DNA of 64,000 nt. Origin: Mesorhizobium prunaredense (GTDB lineage Bacteria; Pseudomonadota; Alphaproteobacteria; Rhizobiales; Rhizobiaceae). The notes under the pieces were generated by a model that was not told the DNA's origin, searched no databases, and saw nothing but the letters and a program-made list of their open reading frames with translations. The stretch's first letter is position 1. Each line of letters starts with the position of its first letter. The stretch covers positions 477,010 through 541,009 of the forward strand of contig NZ_FTPD01000023.1 of the NCBI RefSeq assembly GCF_900156895.1, given 5' to 3'. The translations under genes were made by a program, and so were the position numbers. Shown in pieces: positions 45,459 through 54,800 of the stretch.

Positions 45459-47117
45459 ATGACCGACTACATCATCGTCGGCGCCGGCCCGGCCGGCTGC
45501 GTCCTGGCCAACCGGCTGAGCGAAGAGCCATCGAATTCAGTGCTGCTGCTCGAGGCCGGCGGCAAGGACTGGCACCCGCTGATCCACATGCCGGCCGGCT
45601 TCGCCAAGATGACCAAGGGCATCGCCGCCTGGGGCTGGTCGACCGTGCCGCAAAAGCACATGAAGGACCGCGTCTTCCGGTACACGCAGGCCAAGGTGAT
45701 CGGCGGCGGCTCCTCCATCAACGCTCAGATCTACACGCGCGGCAATGCTCGCGACTACGACGCCTGGGAGAAGCAAGAAGGCCTTGCCGGCTGGGGCTAT
45801 CGCGACGTTCTGCCCTATTTCAAGCGGGCCGAGAACAACCAGCGCTACGCCAACGATTTTCACGGCGACCAGGGTCCGCTCGGCGTATCGAACCCGATTG
45901 CGCCGCTGCCGATCTGCGAGGCTTATTTCCGCGCCGGGCAGGAGATGGGCATTCCCTTCAATCCGGACTTCAACGGGGTAGCCCAAGAAGGCGTCGGTTA
46001 TTACCAATTGACGCAGAAGGACGCGAGACGCTCCTCTGCCTCGGTCGCCTATCTCAGGCCGATCCGCGCGCGAAAAAACCTGACCGTCAGGACAGATGTG
46101 CTGGTCACGCGCATCGTCATCGACAAGGGCCGCGCCGTCGGTGTCGAGATCGTCGACAGGCCGGGCGGCGAGAAGAAAATCCTGCGTGCCGAGCGCGAAG
46201 TGATCGTCTCGTCCGGCGCCATCGGCTCGCCGAAGCTGCTGATGCAGTCCGGCATCGGCCCGGCCGACCATCTGAAGTCGGTCGGCGTGACGCCGGTCCA
46301 CGATCTGCCCGGCGTCGGCTGCAACCTGCAGGATCATCTCGACCTGTTCGTCATTGCAGAATGCACCGGCGACCACACCTACGACAACTACGCCAAGCTG
46401 CACCGGACGGTGTGGGCCGGCCTGCAGTACCTGCTGCTGAAAAAAGGCCCGGTTGCCTCCAGCCTGTTCGAGACCGGCGGCTTCTGGTACGCCGACCCGA
46501 CAGCCGCCTCGCCCGATATCCAGCTGCATCTCGGCCTCGGCTCCGGCATCGAGGCCGGTGTCGAAAAACTGACAAATCCGGGCGTGACGCTGAACTCGGC
46601 CTTCCTGCGCCCTCGATCGCGCGGCACGGTGCGGCTGAACAGCGCCGACCCCGCCGACCATCCACTGATCGATCCGAATTACTGGTCCGACCCCTACGAC
46701 CGCGACATGTCGATCAAGGGGCTCAGGCTGGCACGCGAGATCATGCGGCAGAAAGCGCTGGCCCCCTATGTGCTGCGCGAGGTGCTGCCGGGACCGACAC
46801 TCACCAGCGACGACGAACTGTTCGACTATGCCTGCCGCAGTTCCAAGACCGACCATCACCCTGTCGGCACCTGCCGCATGGGCCATGATGCGATGAGCGT
46901 GGTGACGCCGGATCTCAGGCTGCGCGGCATCGAGGGTCTGCGCGTCTGCGACGCTTCGGTGATGCCGCGCATCCCATCCTCCAACACCAATGCGCCAACC
47001 ATCATGGTCGGCGAAAAAGGCGCCGATCTGATCCTTGGCCGCGACCCGCTGCCGCCGGCCGTGTTCTCAGGCAACTTCAGCGCCACGCGTCCTATGGACG
47101 TGCAAAGGACGCTGTAG
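45459..47117 (+). CDS. GMC-family choline/alcohol dehydrogenase-like oxidoreductase, second
   Basis: FAD enzyme of 552 residues of the BetA/AlkJ type. It has DYIIVGAGPAGCVLANRLSE, GGGSSINAQIYTRGNARDYD, VIVSSGAIGSPKLLMQSGIGP, and DHHPVGTCRMGHDAMSVVTPDLRLRGIEGLRVCDASVMP with the active-site His. Together with the first GMC protein it gives two membrane-chain-linked oxidation steps, unusual for a single sugar locus. It is the last gene of the operon; a convergent exporter gene follows after 30 bases that contain a fragment of repeat family B. Confidence 0.9.
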   Translation: MTDYIIVGAGPAGCVLANRLSEEPSNSVLLLEAGGKDWHPLIHMPAGFAKMTKGIAAWGWSTVPQKHMKDRVFRYTQAKVIGGGSSINAQIYTRGNARDYDAWEKQEGLAGWGYRDVLPYFKRAENNQRYANDFHGDQGPLGVSNPIAPLPICEAYFRAGQEMGIPFNPDFNGVAQEGVGYYQLTQKDARRSSASVAYLRPIRARKNLTVRTDVLVTRIVIDKGRAVGVEIVDRPGGEKKILRAEREVIVSSGAIGSPKLLMQSGIGPADHLKSVGVTPVHDLPGVGCNLQDHLDLFVIAECTGDHTYDNYAKLHRTVWAGLQYLLLKKGPVASSLFETGGFWYADPTAASPDIQLHLGLGSGIEAGVEKLTNPGVTLNSAFLRPRSRGTVRLNSADPADHPLIDPNYWSDPYDRDMSIKGLRLAREIMRQKALAPYVLREVLPGPTLTSDDELFDYACRSSKTDHHPVGTCRMGHDAMSVVTPDLRLRGIEGLRVCDASVMPRIPSSNTNAPTIMVGEKGADLILGRDPLPPAVFSGNFSATRPMDVQRTL

Positions 47118-47146
47118 CACTTTGACTTGCGCATGATCCCCAGCGC

Positions 47147-47992
47147 CTATCCAAGCCTCAGCGCGACGACGCCGGCAACAATGCTGAGCACGGCGGCACC
47201 GCGCCAGGCGGTCATCTTCTCGCCGAGCGCAAACACCGAGATCATCATGGCGAACAGGATCGAGGTTTCGCGCAGCGCCGCGACCGAGGCGATCGGCGCC
47301 TTGGTCATCGCCCACATCACGATCCAGTAGGCGGCGCCGCTGAGCACGCCGGTGTACACGCCCGCCTTCCAGTCGCGCGCCAGCACCGGCAGCGCCTTTG
47401 GTCCGCGGAAGATCAGGCACAGCACCAGCGCCCACAGCGCATCGCAGACGAACAGCCATGCGGCATAGCTCGACGCCGTCGCGGCCAGCCGCGCGCCGCT
47501 ACCGTCGGACAGCGTATAGCCGGCGATGAAGATCGAGGTGCCCAGCGCAAAGCCGACGGCGCGCAGGTTCAGCCTCTCCAGATGTGCGCCGCCGCGAAAC
47601 GACAGCACCAGCGTGCCGGCTGACAAGAGAACAATGCCGACAATGGCGAGCGACGCCGGAACTTCGGCGACCACCACAATGCCGCCAAGTGCGGCAAGCA
47701 GCGGTGCGGTGCCGCGCGCCAACGGATAGGTCTGGGCGAAATCGCCGGCCCTGTAGGCGCCGATCAGGAACGTCCTGTAGCCCATGTGGAAGATCACCGA
47801 GGCGATGATGTACGGCCACACTTCCGCCCTCGGCACCTCGACGAAAGGCAGCGCCAGAAGCGCCACGGCGCCCATGCCGAGCGTCATCAGCGTGATCGAC
47901 AAAAAGCGGTCGAGATGAACCTTGACCAGCGCGTTCCAGATCGCGTGCATGGCGGCGGCGGCAAGCACCGCGAAGAAGACGAACAAGGTCAT
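47147..47992 (-). CDS. EamA/DMT-family transporter
   Basis: Integral membrane protein of 281 residues with about ten hydrophobic helices in two EamA repeats (about 1-135 and 145-281). The first helix is LFVFFAVLAAAAMHAIWNALVK; ALLAALGGIVVVAEVPASLAIVGIVLLSAGTLVLSF ends repeat one. Members export amino acids or metabolites. It lies 7 bases after the phosphatase-type gene (48000-48914) and may be co-transcribed with it. Confidence 0.85.
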   Translation of the reverse strand: MTLFVFFAVLAAAAMHAIWNALVKVHLDRFLSITLMTLGMGAVALLALPFVEVPRAEVWPYIIASVIFHMGYRTFLIGAYRAGDFAQTYPLARGTAPLLAALGGIVVVAEVPASLAIVGIVLLSAGTLVLSFRGGAHLERLNLRAVGFALGTSIFIAGYTLSDGSGARLAATASSYAAWLFVCDALWALVLCLIFRGPKALPVLARDWKAGVYTGVLSGAAYWIVMWAMTKAPIASVAALRETSILFAMMISVFALGEKMTAWRGAAVLSIVAGVVALRLG

Positions 47993-47999
47993 CGGCGGC

Positions 48000-48914
48000 T
48001 CATCCGCCTTCGGCCCCCGTCGCGAACGGCGTTTCCAGGTCGATGTCGACCCGCAGCGGAAAATGGTCCGAGGCGATTTCGTCGATATCGGCGCTGGCCG
48101 AGCGCACCCGTCCCGCCAACATTCCGCCGACGAAGCAGTGATCGAGCCGTCGCTTTGCCAGCCTGCCGTCGATGGTCTTCACATGGGTATGGAAATCCGC
48201 CGTCGGTTCGCTGGCGACGGCGGCGGCATCGACAAAACCGTTGAGATAGGCGGCACCGCGATGGTACGGCGTGCTGCCAACGATGCGCCGGTACTCGGCG
48301 CTGCCCGGCTCCATGTTGAAATCGCCCATCCAGATCGCCGCCAGCGGGTTTTCCGGCTCCGGCTCGCCATTGCTCCAGTTGCGCACGGGCTCATCGTCGG
48401 CGCCGCTCCACGGGCCGCCGTCGGACGGCGCGCGGCGATGCTCGGCGAGCAGATAGTCGATCTGCTCCAGCCGCTCTTCGGCGGCGATATGCGCCAGATG
48501 CAGCGACAGCACCCGCACCGGACCGGCAGGGGTGTGGATCATGCATTCGAGCGCGGCGTTGCGGGTGTTGAGCGGACGCACCGTGCGCCGCAGCGGCAGC
48601 GTGTGCAGGCGCGACCAGATGATCGGCAGCTTCGACAGCAGCATGGTGCCGAACTGCCGCCGCCGGTTGACGATGCGACCGTCACGCTCTTCGCTGGCGT
48701 CCATGTCGAAGGCCGGGCCATAGACCCAGTAGTAACCGGGCAGCAGCCTCGACAGGATTTCCGGTTGGTCATCCTCGTTGGTCCGCTGCCAGTGCCGCTC
48801 TACCTCCTGCAGGGCGATGATGTCGGCGCCGTTAATCAGCCTGGCGCAGCGCGTCAGATCGTAGCGGCCGTCGCTGCCGAACCCGTACTGGATGTTGTAG
48901 CTGACCAGCTTCAT
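48000..48914 (-). CDS. Endonuclease/exonuclease/phosphatase (EEP) family protein
   Basis: Metal-dependent phosphoesterase of 304 residues. The family pattern is complete: LVSYNIQYGFG at the start, IIALQEVERHW (catalytic Glu), LSLHLAH, WMGDFNMEPGS (Asp and Asn) and the terminal SDHFPLRVDIDL (Asp-His). Substrates vary from phospholipids to nucleic acids; no signal peptide is seen, so it probably acts in the cytosol. The gene is upstream of the EamA transporter on the same strand. Confidence 0.85.
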   Translation of the reverse strand: MKLVSYNIQYGFGSDGRYDLTRCARLINGADIIALQEVERHWQRTNEDDQPEILSRLLPGYYWVYGPAFDMDASEERDGRIVNRRRQFGTMLLSKLPIIWSRLHTLPLRRTVRPLNTRNAALECMIHTPAGPVRVLSLHLAHIAAEERLEQIDYLLAEHRRAPSDGGPWSGADDEPVRNWSNGEPEPENPLAAIWMGDFNMEPGSAEYRRIVGSTPYHRGAAYLNGFVDAAAVASEPTADFHTHVKTIDGRLAKRRLDHCFVGGMLAGRVRSASADIDEIASDHFPLRVDIDLETPFATGAEGG

Positions 48915-49003
48915 TGCTTACCCGGCTTAGTTTCGGTGTTGGCAGTAGCGGCTCGGTGGGCAGGTTGCAATGTGCCGGGCGGATAGCGAAGCTAGGCCAG
49001 CTT

Positions 49004-50557
49004 CTATGTCGTCGTCAGCGGCTGGAAACTTCCAGCCGGCGATGCCGCCAATTCCGCCCAGTCGATCTCTTCCTCCAGCCGGTGATAGGCTTCGTCGCCG
49101 ATCGTACCGTTGCGGCGCAATTCCTCGAGCGTGTCGCGCTGGCGGTTGATGGCATAAAGGCGCAGCCGGTCGTATTCAGTCGCGGCTTGAGCGTCCTCCG
49201 GGTTTTCCGCGACCAAGCGCTGAGCCTCGTACTGCTCGCGCACAACGGCCGCCGCGGCCGACGTCTTGCGGCTCAACACATCAAGTGCGGCCTGCATGAT
49301 GGCAACGCGCGCCTGCGCCACCTCGTTGTCCACCGTTCTGTCCGGATCGAAGTTGAGTATCCGCAGCAAAGGCTTCAGGCTCATGCCTTGCAGCACCAGC
49401 GTGCCCAGAACCACCGCGAAGGCGGCAAGCACAATCGGATCGCGGCCGGGAAAATCGGCCGGCAGGGCAATGGCCACCACCAGCGTCACCAGCCCCCGCA
49501 TGCCGCACCAACCGACCAGCATGCCGCCGCCAAACGTCGGCACATCCCGCCTTTTGTCTTCGCTGCCGAAGCGGGAAACCCATCGTATGATCGCAACGTA
49601 GCTCGCCACCCAGACGAGGCGCGTCACGATGACGACGACCAGCACCGTTACGGCGAAGAGAAAGGCTTCGCCTTGCCCTTCGCCGGAAAGCCGGCCGACA
49701 ATCGAGCGCGCCTGCAGGCCCATCAGCACGAAAGCCAGCACGTTGAGCACGAACACCGCCGACTCCCAGACCGAGTAGGTGCTGACCCGCCTCCTCGCCG
49801 ACATCAGGCGCGGCGCGGTGCGCGCGATGGTCATGGCATAGACGACGATGGTGATGATGGCGGAAAGGCCCAGCTTGTCGGCCAGGATCCAGACCCCGAA
49901 TGTCCCGGCAAACTGCACCACAGTGCTGCTTGCCGCATCCTCGATGCGAGTGAGCGTCAGCAGCGAGAAGCGGCCAAGCAGATAGCCGGCGGCAAGGCTA
50001 CCGATCGTCGACAGCAGGATCGTTGGAACGGCGCTGCTCAGCAGAACCGGGCCGAGCGCCGCCGTCACCGATATCCGGTAGATCAGCAGCGCGGTGGCAT
50101 CGTTGAGCAGGCTCTCGCCTTGCAGGATGGCGGTGATGCGGTGCGGCACCTTGAACTGGCCGAGCACCGCGCTTGCCGCGACCGCGTCCGGTGGCGCGAC
50201 GATGGCGCCGAGTGCGATCGCTGCCGCGACCGGCAGACCGGCCATCTTCCAGCCGACGAAGGCAACGACTACGGTGGTGAAGACAACGGCGCCAAGCGCC
50301 AGCAGCGCCAGCGACAGCCGGTAGCGCTTCAGGTCGCGCAGCGAGGTGTCATAGGCGGCATCGAGAAGCACCGGCGCGATGAACAGGGCAAGCGCCAGCT
50401 CCGGGTCGATCTCGATGGTCGGTGCACCAGGCACGAAGGCAATCCCGACCCCGGCCAGCGCCAGCAGGGACGGATAAGGAATCTCCAGACGCCGCGACAG
50501 TCCCGTCAGCGCGACGGCGATCAGTAGGAGAACGAGGGTCAGTTCGAAAAGCGCCAT
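49004..50557 (-). CDS. Na+/H+ antiporter, CPA1/NhaP family
   Basis: Cation/proton antiporter of 517 residues with about 12 membrane helices (1-400) and a cytosolic helical tail (about 410-517) rich in Ala, Glu and Arg. Typical motifs are FIAPVLLDAAYDTSLRDLK, AIVAPPDAVAASAVLGQFKVPHRI and GESLLNDATALLIYRI, which carry the ion-binding Asp residues. It starts with ALFELTLVLLLIAVALTGLS. It exports Na+ or K+ and helps pH and salt tolerance. It stands alone. Confidence 0.92.
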   Translation of the reverse strand: MALFELTLVLLLIAVALTGLSRRLEIPYPSLLALAGVGIAFVPGAPTIEIDPELALALFIAPVLLDAAYDTSLRDLKRYRLSLALLALGAVVFTTVVVAFVGWKMAGLPVAAAIALGAIVAPPDAVAASAVLGQFKVPHRITAILQGESLLNDATALLIYRISVTAALGPVLLSSAVPTILLSTIGSLAAGYLLGRFSLLTLTRIEDAASSTVVQFAGTFGVWILADKLGLSAIITIVVYAMTIARTAPRLMSARRRVSTYSVWESAVFVLNVLAFVLMGLQARSIVGRLSGEGQGEAFLFAVTVLVVVIVTRLVWVASYVAIIRWVSRFGSEDKRRDVPTFGGGMLVGWCGMRGLVTLVVAIALPADFPGRDPIVLAAFAVVLGTLVLQGMSLKPLLRILNFDPDRTVDNEVAQARVAIMQAALDVLSRKTSAAAAVVREQYEAQRLVAENPEDAQAATEYDRLRLYAINRQRDTLEELRRNGTIGDEAYHRLEEEIDWAELAASPAGSFQPLTTT

Positions 50558-50679
50558 GCCTTATCGTAGCGGCGAAGCGAGATCATTGGCAGTGGCTAAG
50601 CAGCAAGATGCTGTTGATGGGCAACGCTCAGTTCCTGGCAGTATGCCCGGAACCGGTTTCCGGCGTATAAACTCGGGTC

Positions 50680-51306
50680 ATGATCCTCATCGGCCAATAT
50701 GACTCGCCCTTCGTTCGTCGCGTCGGCATCGCGCTCACCCTGTACGGCCTGCCGTATGAGCATCGTCCCTGGTCGACTTTCAGCGATGCAGACAAGATCC
50801 GGCCCTACAATCCGCTGACGCGGGTGCCGACCCTAGTGCTGGACAATGGCCAGGTGCTGATCGAGAGCCACCTCATGCTGGACTATCTGGACGGCCTCGT
50901 CGCAGCCGAGCGAAGGATGTTTCCAACCAGCGAGCCGGCGCGCCACCAGGCGCTGAAGATCGCTGGTCTGGCCACCGGGCTGGGCGACAAGGCAGCCAGC
51001 CTGTTTTACGAGAGGCTGCTGCACGAGACAGTCTCCGACCTCTGGGTCGAACGCTGCCGCAAGCAGATACGGGGAGCCATGGCTGCGCTGGAAGCCGATC
51101 GCAGCACAAGGCCTGAAACCTACTGGTTCGGCGATCGGATCGGCCATGCCGACATCGCAGTTGCCGCCGTGCTGCGCTTCCTTGGCGAAGCGCATCCCGG
51201 ACTGGCTTCGCTGGCCGACTTCCCGGCGCTCGGCGCCCATGCCGAACGGATGGAGGCCTTGCCGGTCTTTCAGGCAATCTCGCAGCCTTTCATCCCGCCG
51301 GCTTGA
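50680..51306 (+). CDS. Glutathione S-transferase family protein
   Basis: Cytosolic GST-fold protein of 208 residues. The thioredoxin-like domain (1-75) begins ILIGQYDSPFVRRVGIALTLYGLPYEH, the active-site Ser/Tyr position being in YDSPF, and ends in LIESHLMLDYLDGL; an all-helical domain follows (about 85-205). It may conjugate or reduce electrophiles, or act as a maleylacetoacetate isomerase-like enzyme; no neighbour narrows this. Confidence 0.88.
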   Translation: MILIGQYDSPFVRRVGIALTLYGLPYEHRPWSTFSDADKIRPYNPLTRVPTLVLDNGQVLIESHLMLDYLDGLVAAERRMFPTSEPARHQALKIAGLATGLGDKAASLFYERLLHETVSDLWVERCRKQIRGAMAALEADRSTRPETYWFGDRIGHADIAVAAVLRFLGEAHPGLASLADFPALGAHAERMEALPVFQAISQPFIPPA

Positions 51307-51388
51307 CCTGTCGACGACACCAGTCGTTTACTACCAGGCGCAGAATTCAAAATCTCTATACCAGTTTTAGCCGCACAAGGAGCTCCCC

Positions 51389-51940
51389 GTGCCAAGACTA
51401 TTCATAGCATTGTGCGCATTGATACTGTTCCCGCCCATGGCCACGGCCTCCGCGCTGTACGACGAATTGGCGGCGGCAAAGATCAAACTTTTAGGGACTC
51501 CCAGAGCTGGGCCAGGGATGGGACTCTGGGCGCAGCAGACGAACGAGAGATTGCTATCTGCGATAGAAGGGAAATGGTTCGATCTTGGATATTCTGACCT
51601 GACCAGCGAAGAAGGTATGAAGAAATACTGCCTCGAATATGGGGTGTCCTTCAAGAAATTGACCGATTATTCCTTCGAAATGATCTCACAGATCCGCCCT
51701 CCCCGGGCGAAGCAACCGATCCACAAAGAATATATTTTCAGAACAGGAATGACCTACAACTTCCGATGGAACGTCCAACAGCAAATGGACGTGCAAGGGA
51801 CATTAGGAGGAAACGGCAAACAGATTCTGAGATACGCCAACGGTACAAGCGCACTGATGATGACGACACCCAACACGCTGTTCGAGGTCGATTTCGATCT
51901 CGGAATACCTTTCCTATGGGGCCGCTGCCCCGCCGAATAG
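51389..51940 (+). CDS. Hypothetical exported protein
   Basis: Protein of 183 residues that I do not recognise. The N-terminus (PRLFIALCALILFPPMATASA) is a good Sec signal peptide. The mature part has charged and aromatic segments, KYCLEYGVSFKKLTDYSFEMISQIR and EYIFRTGMTYNFRWNVQQQMDVQG, and a final Cys. It starts with GTG at 51389, with AAGGAGC at the right distance. The coding sequence is noticeably AT-richer than its neighbours and uses more AAA, AGA and ATA codons, which suggests a recent arrival. Confidence 0.7.
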   Translation: MPRLFIALCALILFPPMATASALYDELAAAKIKLLGTPRAGPGMGLWAQQTNERLLSAIEGKWFDLGYSDLTSEEGMKKYCLEYGVSFKKLTDYSFEMISQIRPPRAKQPIHKEYIFRTGMTYNFRWNVQQQMDVQGTLGGNGKQILRYANGTSALMMTTPNTLFEVDFDLGIPFLWGRCPAE

Positions 51941-51988
51941 ATCGGCGGCTTGGTTTGCCCTGGTTATCCTAGCCGGTGTCTGCCGCCA

Positions 51989-53053
51989 TCAGTGCAGCAC
52001 CAGCATGTCGCCCGACGAGAAGGAAATCTCGGCCTTCTCGCCGACGGCGGGCGGCGGCGAGGCCGGGCTGTTGAACGTGTCGAGCGATACCGTGCTGCCG
52101 CCGATGCCGACGCGAACCCGGATGACCGAGCCGAGGAAGTGCACTTCGGTGATCTCGCCCAAAAGACTGGAGTCGCGGCCGGGATGGCGGCCGAGCGAAA
52201 TCGCCTCGGGCCGCAGTGCCAGCGACAGCGTGTCGCCGGACTTGGAGCCGTTTAGCTTTCCCTGCAGCGAGACCTCTTGCGAATTGACGCGCACCTTGCC
52301 CAAGGCTGCATCGGTGACGATGCCTTCGAGCACGTTCAGCGTGCCGACGAAATTGGCGACGAACTTGGTCGCCGGCCGGTTGTAGATCTCGAACGGCGTG
52401 CCGACCTGCTCGGCCTTGCCGCCATACATGACGGCGATGCGGTCGGAGATCGACAGCGCCTCTTCCTGGTCGTGGGTGACGAAGACGGTGGTGATGCCGA
52501 GCTTCTTCTGGATCGAGCGGATTTCTTCGCGCAGCGACACGCGCACCTTGGCGTCGAGCGCCGAGAGCGGCTCGTCGAGCAGCAGGAGCTTCGGCTTCGG
52601 CGCAATCGCCCGCGCCAGCGCGATACGCTGCTGCTGGCCGCCGGAGAGCTGATAGGGATAGCGGTCGCCCATCTGCGGCAGCTTGATGAGGTCGAGCATC
52701 TCGGCAACGCGCCTGTCGGCATCGGCCTTTGGCATGCCCGCGACCTTCAGCCCGAAGCCGATGTTTTGCGCCACCGTCAGGTTGGGAAACAGCGCATAGG
52801 CCTGGAACACCATGCCGACATTGCGCTGGTTGGGTTTGAGCCGGGTGATGTCCTTGCCGGCCACCACGATCTTGCCGGCGCTCGGCTCCTCGAAGCCGGC
52901 GACCATGCGCAGCACCGTCGTCTTGCCGCAGCCCGACGGCCCGAGGAAGGAGACGAATTCGCCCGGCTCGACGTCGAGGTTGAAATCCTGGACGACGGTG
53001 GTGGCGCCGAAGGATTTTCGAACCTGCTGGATGGAGAGGAATGGCTCGGCCAT
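51989..53053 (-). CDS. ABC transporter ATP-binding protein, PotA-like
   Basis: ATPase of 354 residues for the importer encoded by the next three genes. It has Walker A GPSGCGKTTVLR, Q loop MVFQAYALFPN, signature QLSGGQQQRIALARAIAPKP, Walker B LLLDEPLSALD, the switch in VTHDQEEALS and a C-terminal TOBE domain (about 275-354). The sequence is typical of polyamine, phosphonate or ferric-iron type importers. ATG 53053 (MAEPFLSIQQV) is used; longer frame upstream lacks a ribosome site. Confidence 0.9.
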   Translation of the reverse strand: MAEPFLSIQQVRKSFGATTVVQDFNLDVEPGEFVSFLGPSGCGKTTVLRMVAGFEEPSAGKIVVAGKDITRLKPNQRNVGMVFQAYALFPNLTVAQNIGFGLKVAGMPKADADRRVAEMLDLIKLPQMGDRYPYQLSGGQQQRIALARAIAPKPKLLLLDEPLSALDAKVRVSLREEIRSIQKKLGITTVFVTHDQEEALSISDRIAVMYGGKAEQVGTPFEIYNRPATKFVANFVGTLNVLEGIVTDAALGKVRVNSQEVSLQGKLNGSKSGDTLSLALRPEAISLGRHPGRDSSLLGEITEVHFLGSVIRVRVGIGGSTVSLDTFNSPASPPPAVGEKAEISFSSGDMLVLH

Positions 53054-53081
53054 GGCTTTTCTTTCGTCAGTACTTTTTCGA

Positions 53082-53876
53082 TCAGTTTGGCCGGTTCGCC
53101 GATCGCGGCGCAAAACGCGACAGGATCTGGATCAGCGACATGCAGCCCCAGGTGATGGCGAACGAAATGAGCGCCAGTGCCGATGGCTCATAGGCACTGT
53201 TGGCGCCGATATTCTGCAGATAGGGGCCGAAGGCTGGGCGATTCAACAGCGAGGCCATGGTGAACTCGCCGATGACGATGGCAAAACTCAGGAACGCGCC
53301 GGATAAGACGGCGATCAGTACGTTCGGCAAGATGATGCGGGCGATGATCGTGGTCCAGCCGGCGCCGAGGATTTGTGCCGCCTCGGTGAGCGTTCTGACG
53401 TCGATGGTCCTGAGACCGGTATCGACCGCCCGGTACATATAAGGCAGCGCCAACACTGCATAGCCGATGACCAGCAGAGCATCGGTGCCACGCGCTGTCG
53501 CCAAAAAAGGCAACGTTGAATTCGAACCGAACATTCTGATGTAGCCGAAGACGATGACGATAGCGGGGATAACCAGCGGCAGCAGCGTGATGAACTCTAC
53601 GACCGGCCTCAGATGCGGTAGCCGCAGCCGTATCCAGTAGGCCGTCGGGACGACGAGGAGCACGCCCAAAAGAATGGTGAAGACCGCCACAACGACGGAA
53701 TAGGTAAATGTCGCCTGGAAATTCGGATCGCCGAAGACTGAGCGGTAGGCGTCAAAGGAGTATTCCCCTCGCCGCTTACGCAACGAGAATTCAAAGGTCG
53801 CCAAAAGCGGCAGGACAAAATAAGTGGTTCCCACGCCAAAAACCAGCCAGGCCCAAAAACGGCTGCCTTGCTTCAT
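53082..53876 (-). CDS. ABC transporter permease, PotC-like
   Basis: Membrane permease of 264 residues, about six helices, the first at about 10-28 (WAWLVFGVGTTYFVLPLLATFEF). The EAA loop is near residue 170 (LTEAAQILGAGWTTIIARIILPNVLIAV). The ATG at 53876 overlaps the preceding gene's TGA by 4 bases, which decides the start over the upstream GTG at 53885. It pairs with the following permease. Confidence 0.88.
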   Translation of the reverse strand: MKQGSRFWAWLVFGVGTTYFVLPLLATFEFSLRKRRGEYSFDAYRSVFGDPNFQATFTYSVVVAVFTILLGVLLVVPTAYWIRLRLPHLRPVVEFITLLPLVIPAIVIVFGYIRMFGSNSTLPFLATARGTDALLVIGYAVLALPYMYRAVDTGLRTIDVRTLTEAAQILGAGWTTIIARIILPNVLIAVLSGAFLSFAIVIGEFTMASLLNRPAFGPYLQNIGANSAYEPSALALISFAITWGCMSLIQILSRFAPRSANRPN

Positions 53877-54781
53877 TTCAGCCACCGTTCGGCTCGCCGC
53901 TGGAACAAAATGTAGAAGAGATTAGCCAGGCCGGTGATGACGATCATGCCGAATGCGAGCGCATAGCCTAGATTCGGATTGTACAGCACGTCGCCGCGAA
54001 TCTGCGCGAACAGCTGGATGGGCACGATGTTGAGTGACGGCCCCGTCAGTGCATAGGCCGTTGCGACCGCCCCGAACGCGTTGGCAAAGAGCAGGACCGT
54101 CGTACCGAGAAAACTCGGCCATAACACCGGGATCACCACCATGCGCCAATATTGCCAATTGGTTGCGCCGAGCGTGGCGGCAGCTTCGCCCCATTCCTTC
54201 TTCAACCCATCGACCGCCGGCGTGATGATGACGATCATCAATGGAATCTGGAAATAGAGGTAGGTGAGGATCAGGCCCCAAAACGAAAAGATACTGAAGC
54301 CGAGCGAATAGATGTTAATGCCGAAAATGTCTCGCAACAAGATCGTCGCCACTCCGAGCCGACCTAGAGTCGCGATGAACGAGAATGCCAGCGGCACGCC
54401 GGCGAAATTCGAGGCGACGCCCGAGAAGGTCAATGTTGCCGAGCGTAACCACGGCGGCAAGCCTCCGCGAACGACTGCCACGGCCATTGCCAGGCCGATC
54501 AAGGCGCCAAGGATCGCAGAAACAAAGCTGATCTGAATGGATACCCAATAGGCCGCGGCGAGCTTGGGTTGCGACAACGCTATGATGTTGTCGAACGTAT
54601 AGTCGCCGGCTGCATTTTTGAACGCGCCAGCGATCAGCCCTACCGTGGGCAAGATCAGGAAGACCAGGGCGAAAACGAAGAACGGAGTTACGCCTAACCA
54701 ATGCAGTGGCAGCCGAAGGCGGCTGATCTCCGGCGCGCCAGGGCTGACGCGGGCTGTCTCGGACATTGTGGAGTCTGCCAT
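53873..54781 (-). CDS. ABC transporter permease, PotB-like
   Basis: Membrane permease of about 302 residues with six helices (first GVTPFFVFALVFLILPTVGLIAGA), and EAA loop GEAAATLGATNWQYWRMVVIPVLWP near residue 190. The first in-frame ATG (54802) falls inside the base of a 15-bp hairpin, so I prefer ATG 54781 (MADSTMSETARVS), 20 bases after the stem. It belongs to the SBP-permease-permease-ATPase operon read right to left. Confidence 0.87.
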   Translation of the reverse strand: MADSTMSETARVSPGAPEISRLRLPLHWLGVTPFFVFALVFLILPTVGLIAGAFKNAAGDYTFDNIIALSQPKLAAAYWVSIQISFVSAILGALIGLAMAVAVVRGGLPPWLRSATLTFSGVASNFAGVPLAFSFIATLGRLGVATILLRDIFGINIYSLGFSIFSFWGLILTYLYFQIPLMIVIITPAVDGLKKEWGEAAATLGATNWQYWRMVVIPVLWPSFLGTTVLLFANAFGAVATAYALTGPSLNIVPIQLFAQIRGDVLYNPNLGYALAFGMIVITGLANLFYILFQRRAERWLK

Positions 54782-54800
54782 GGAATTCCCGAAGTCTGGC

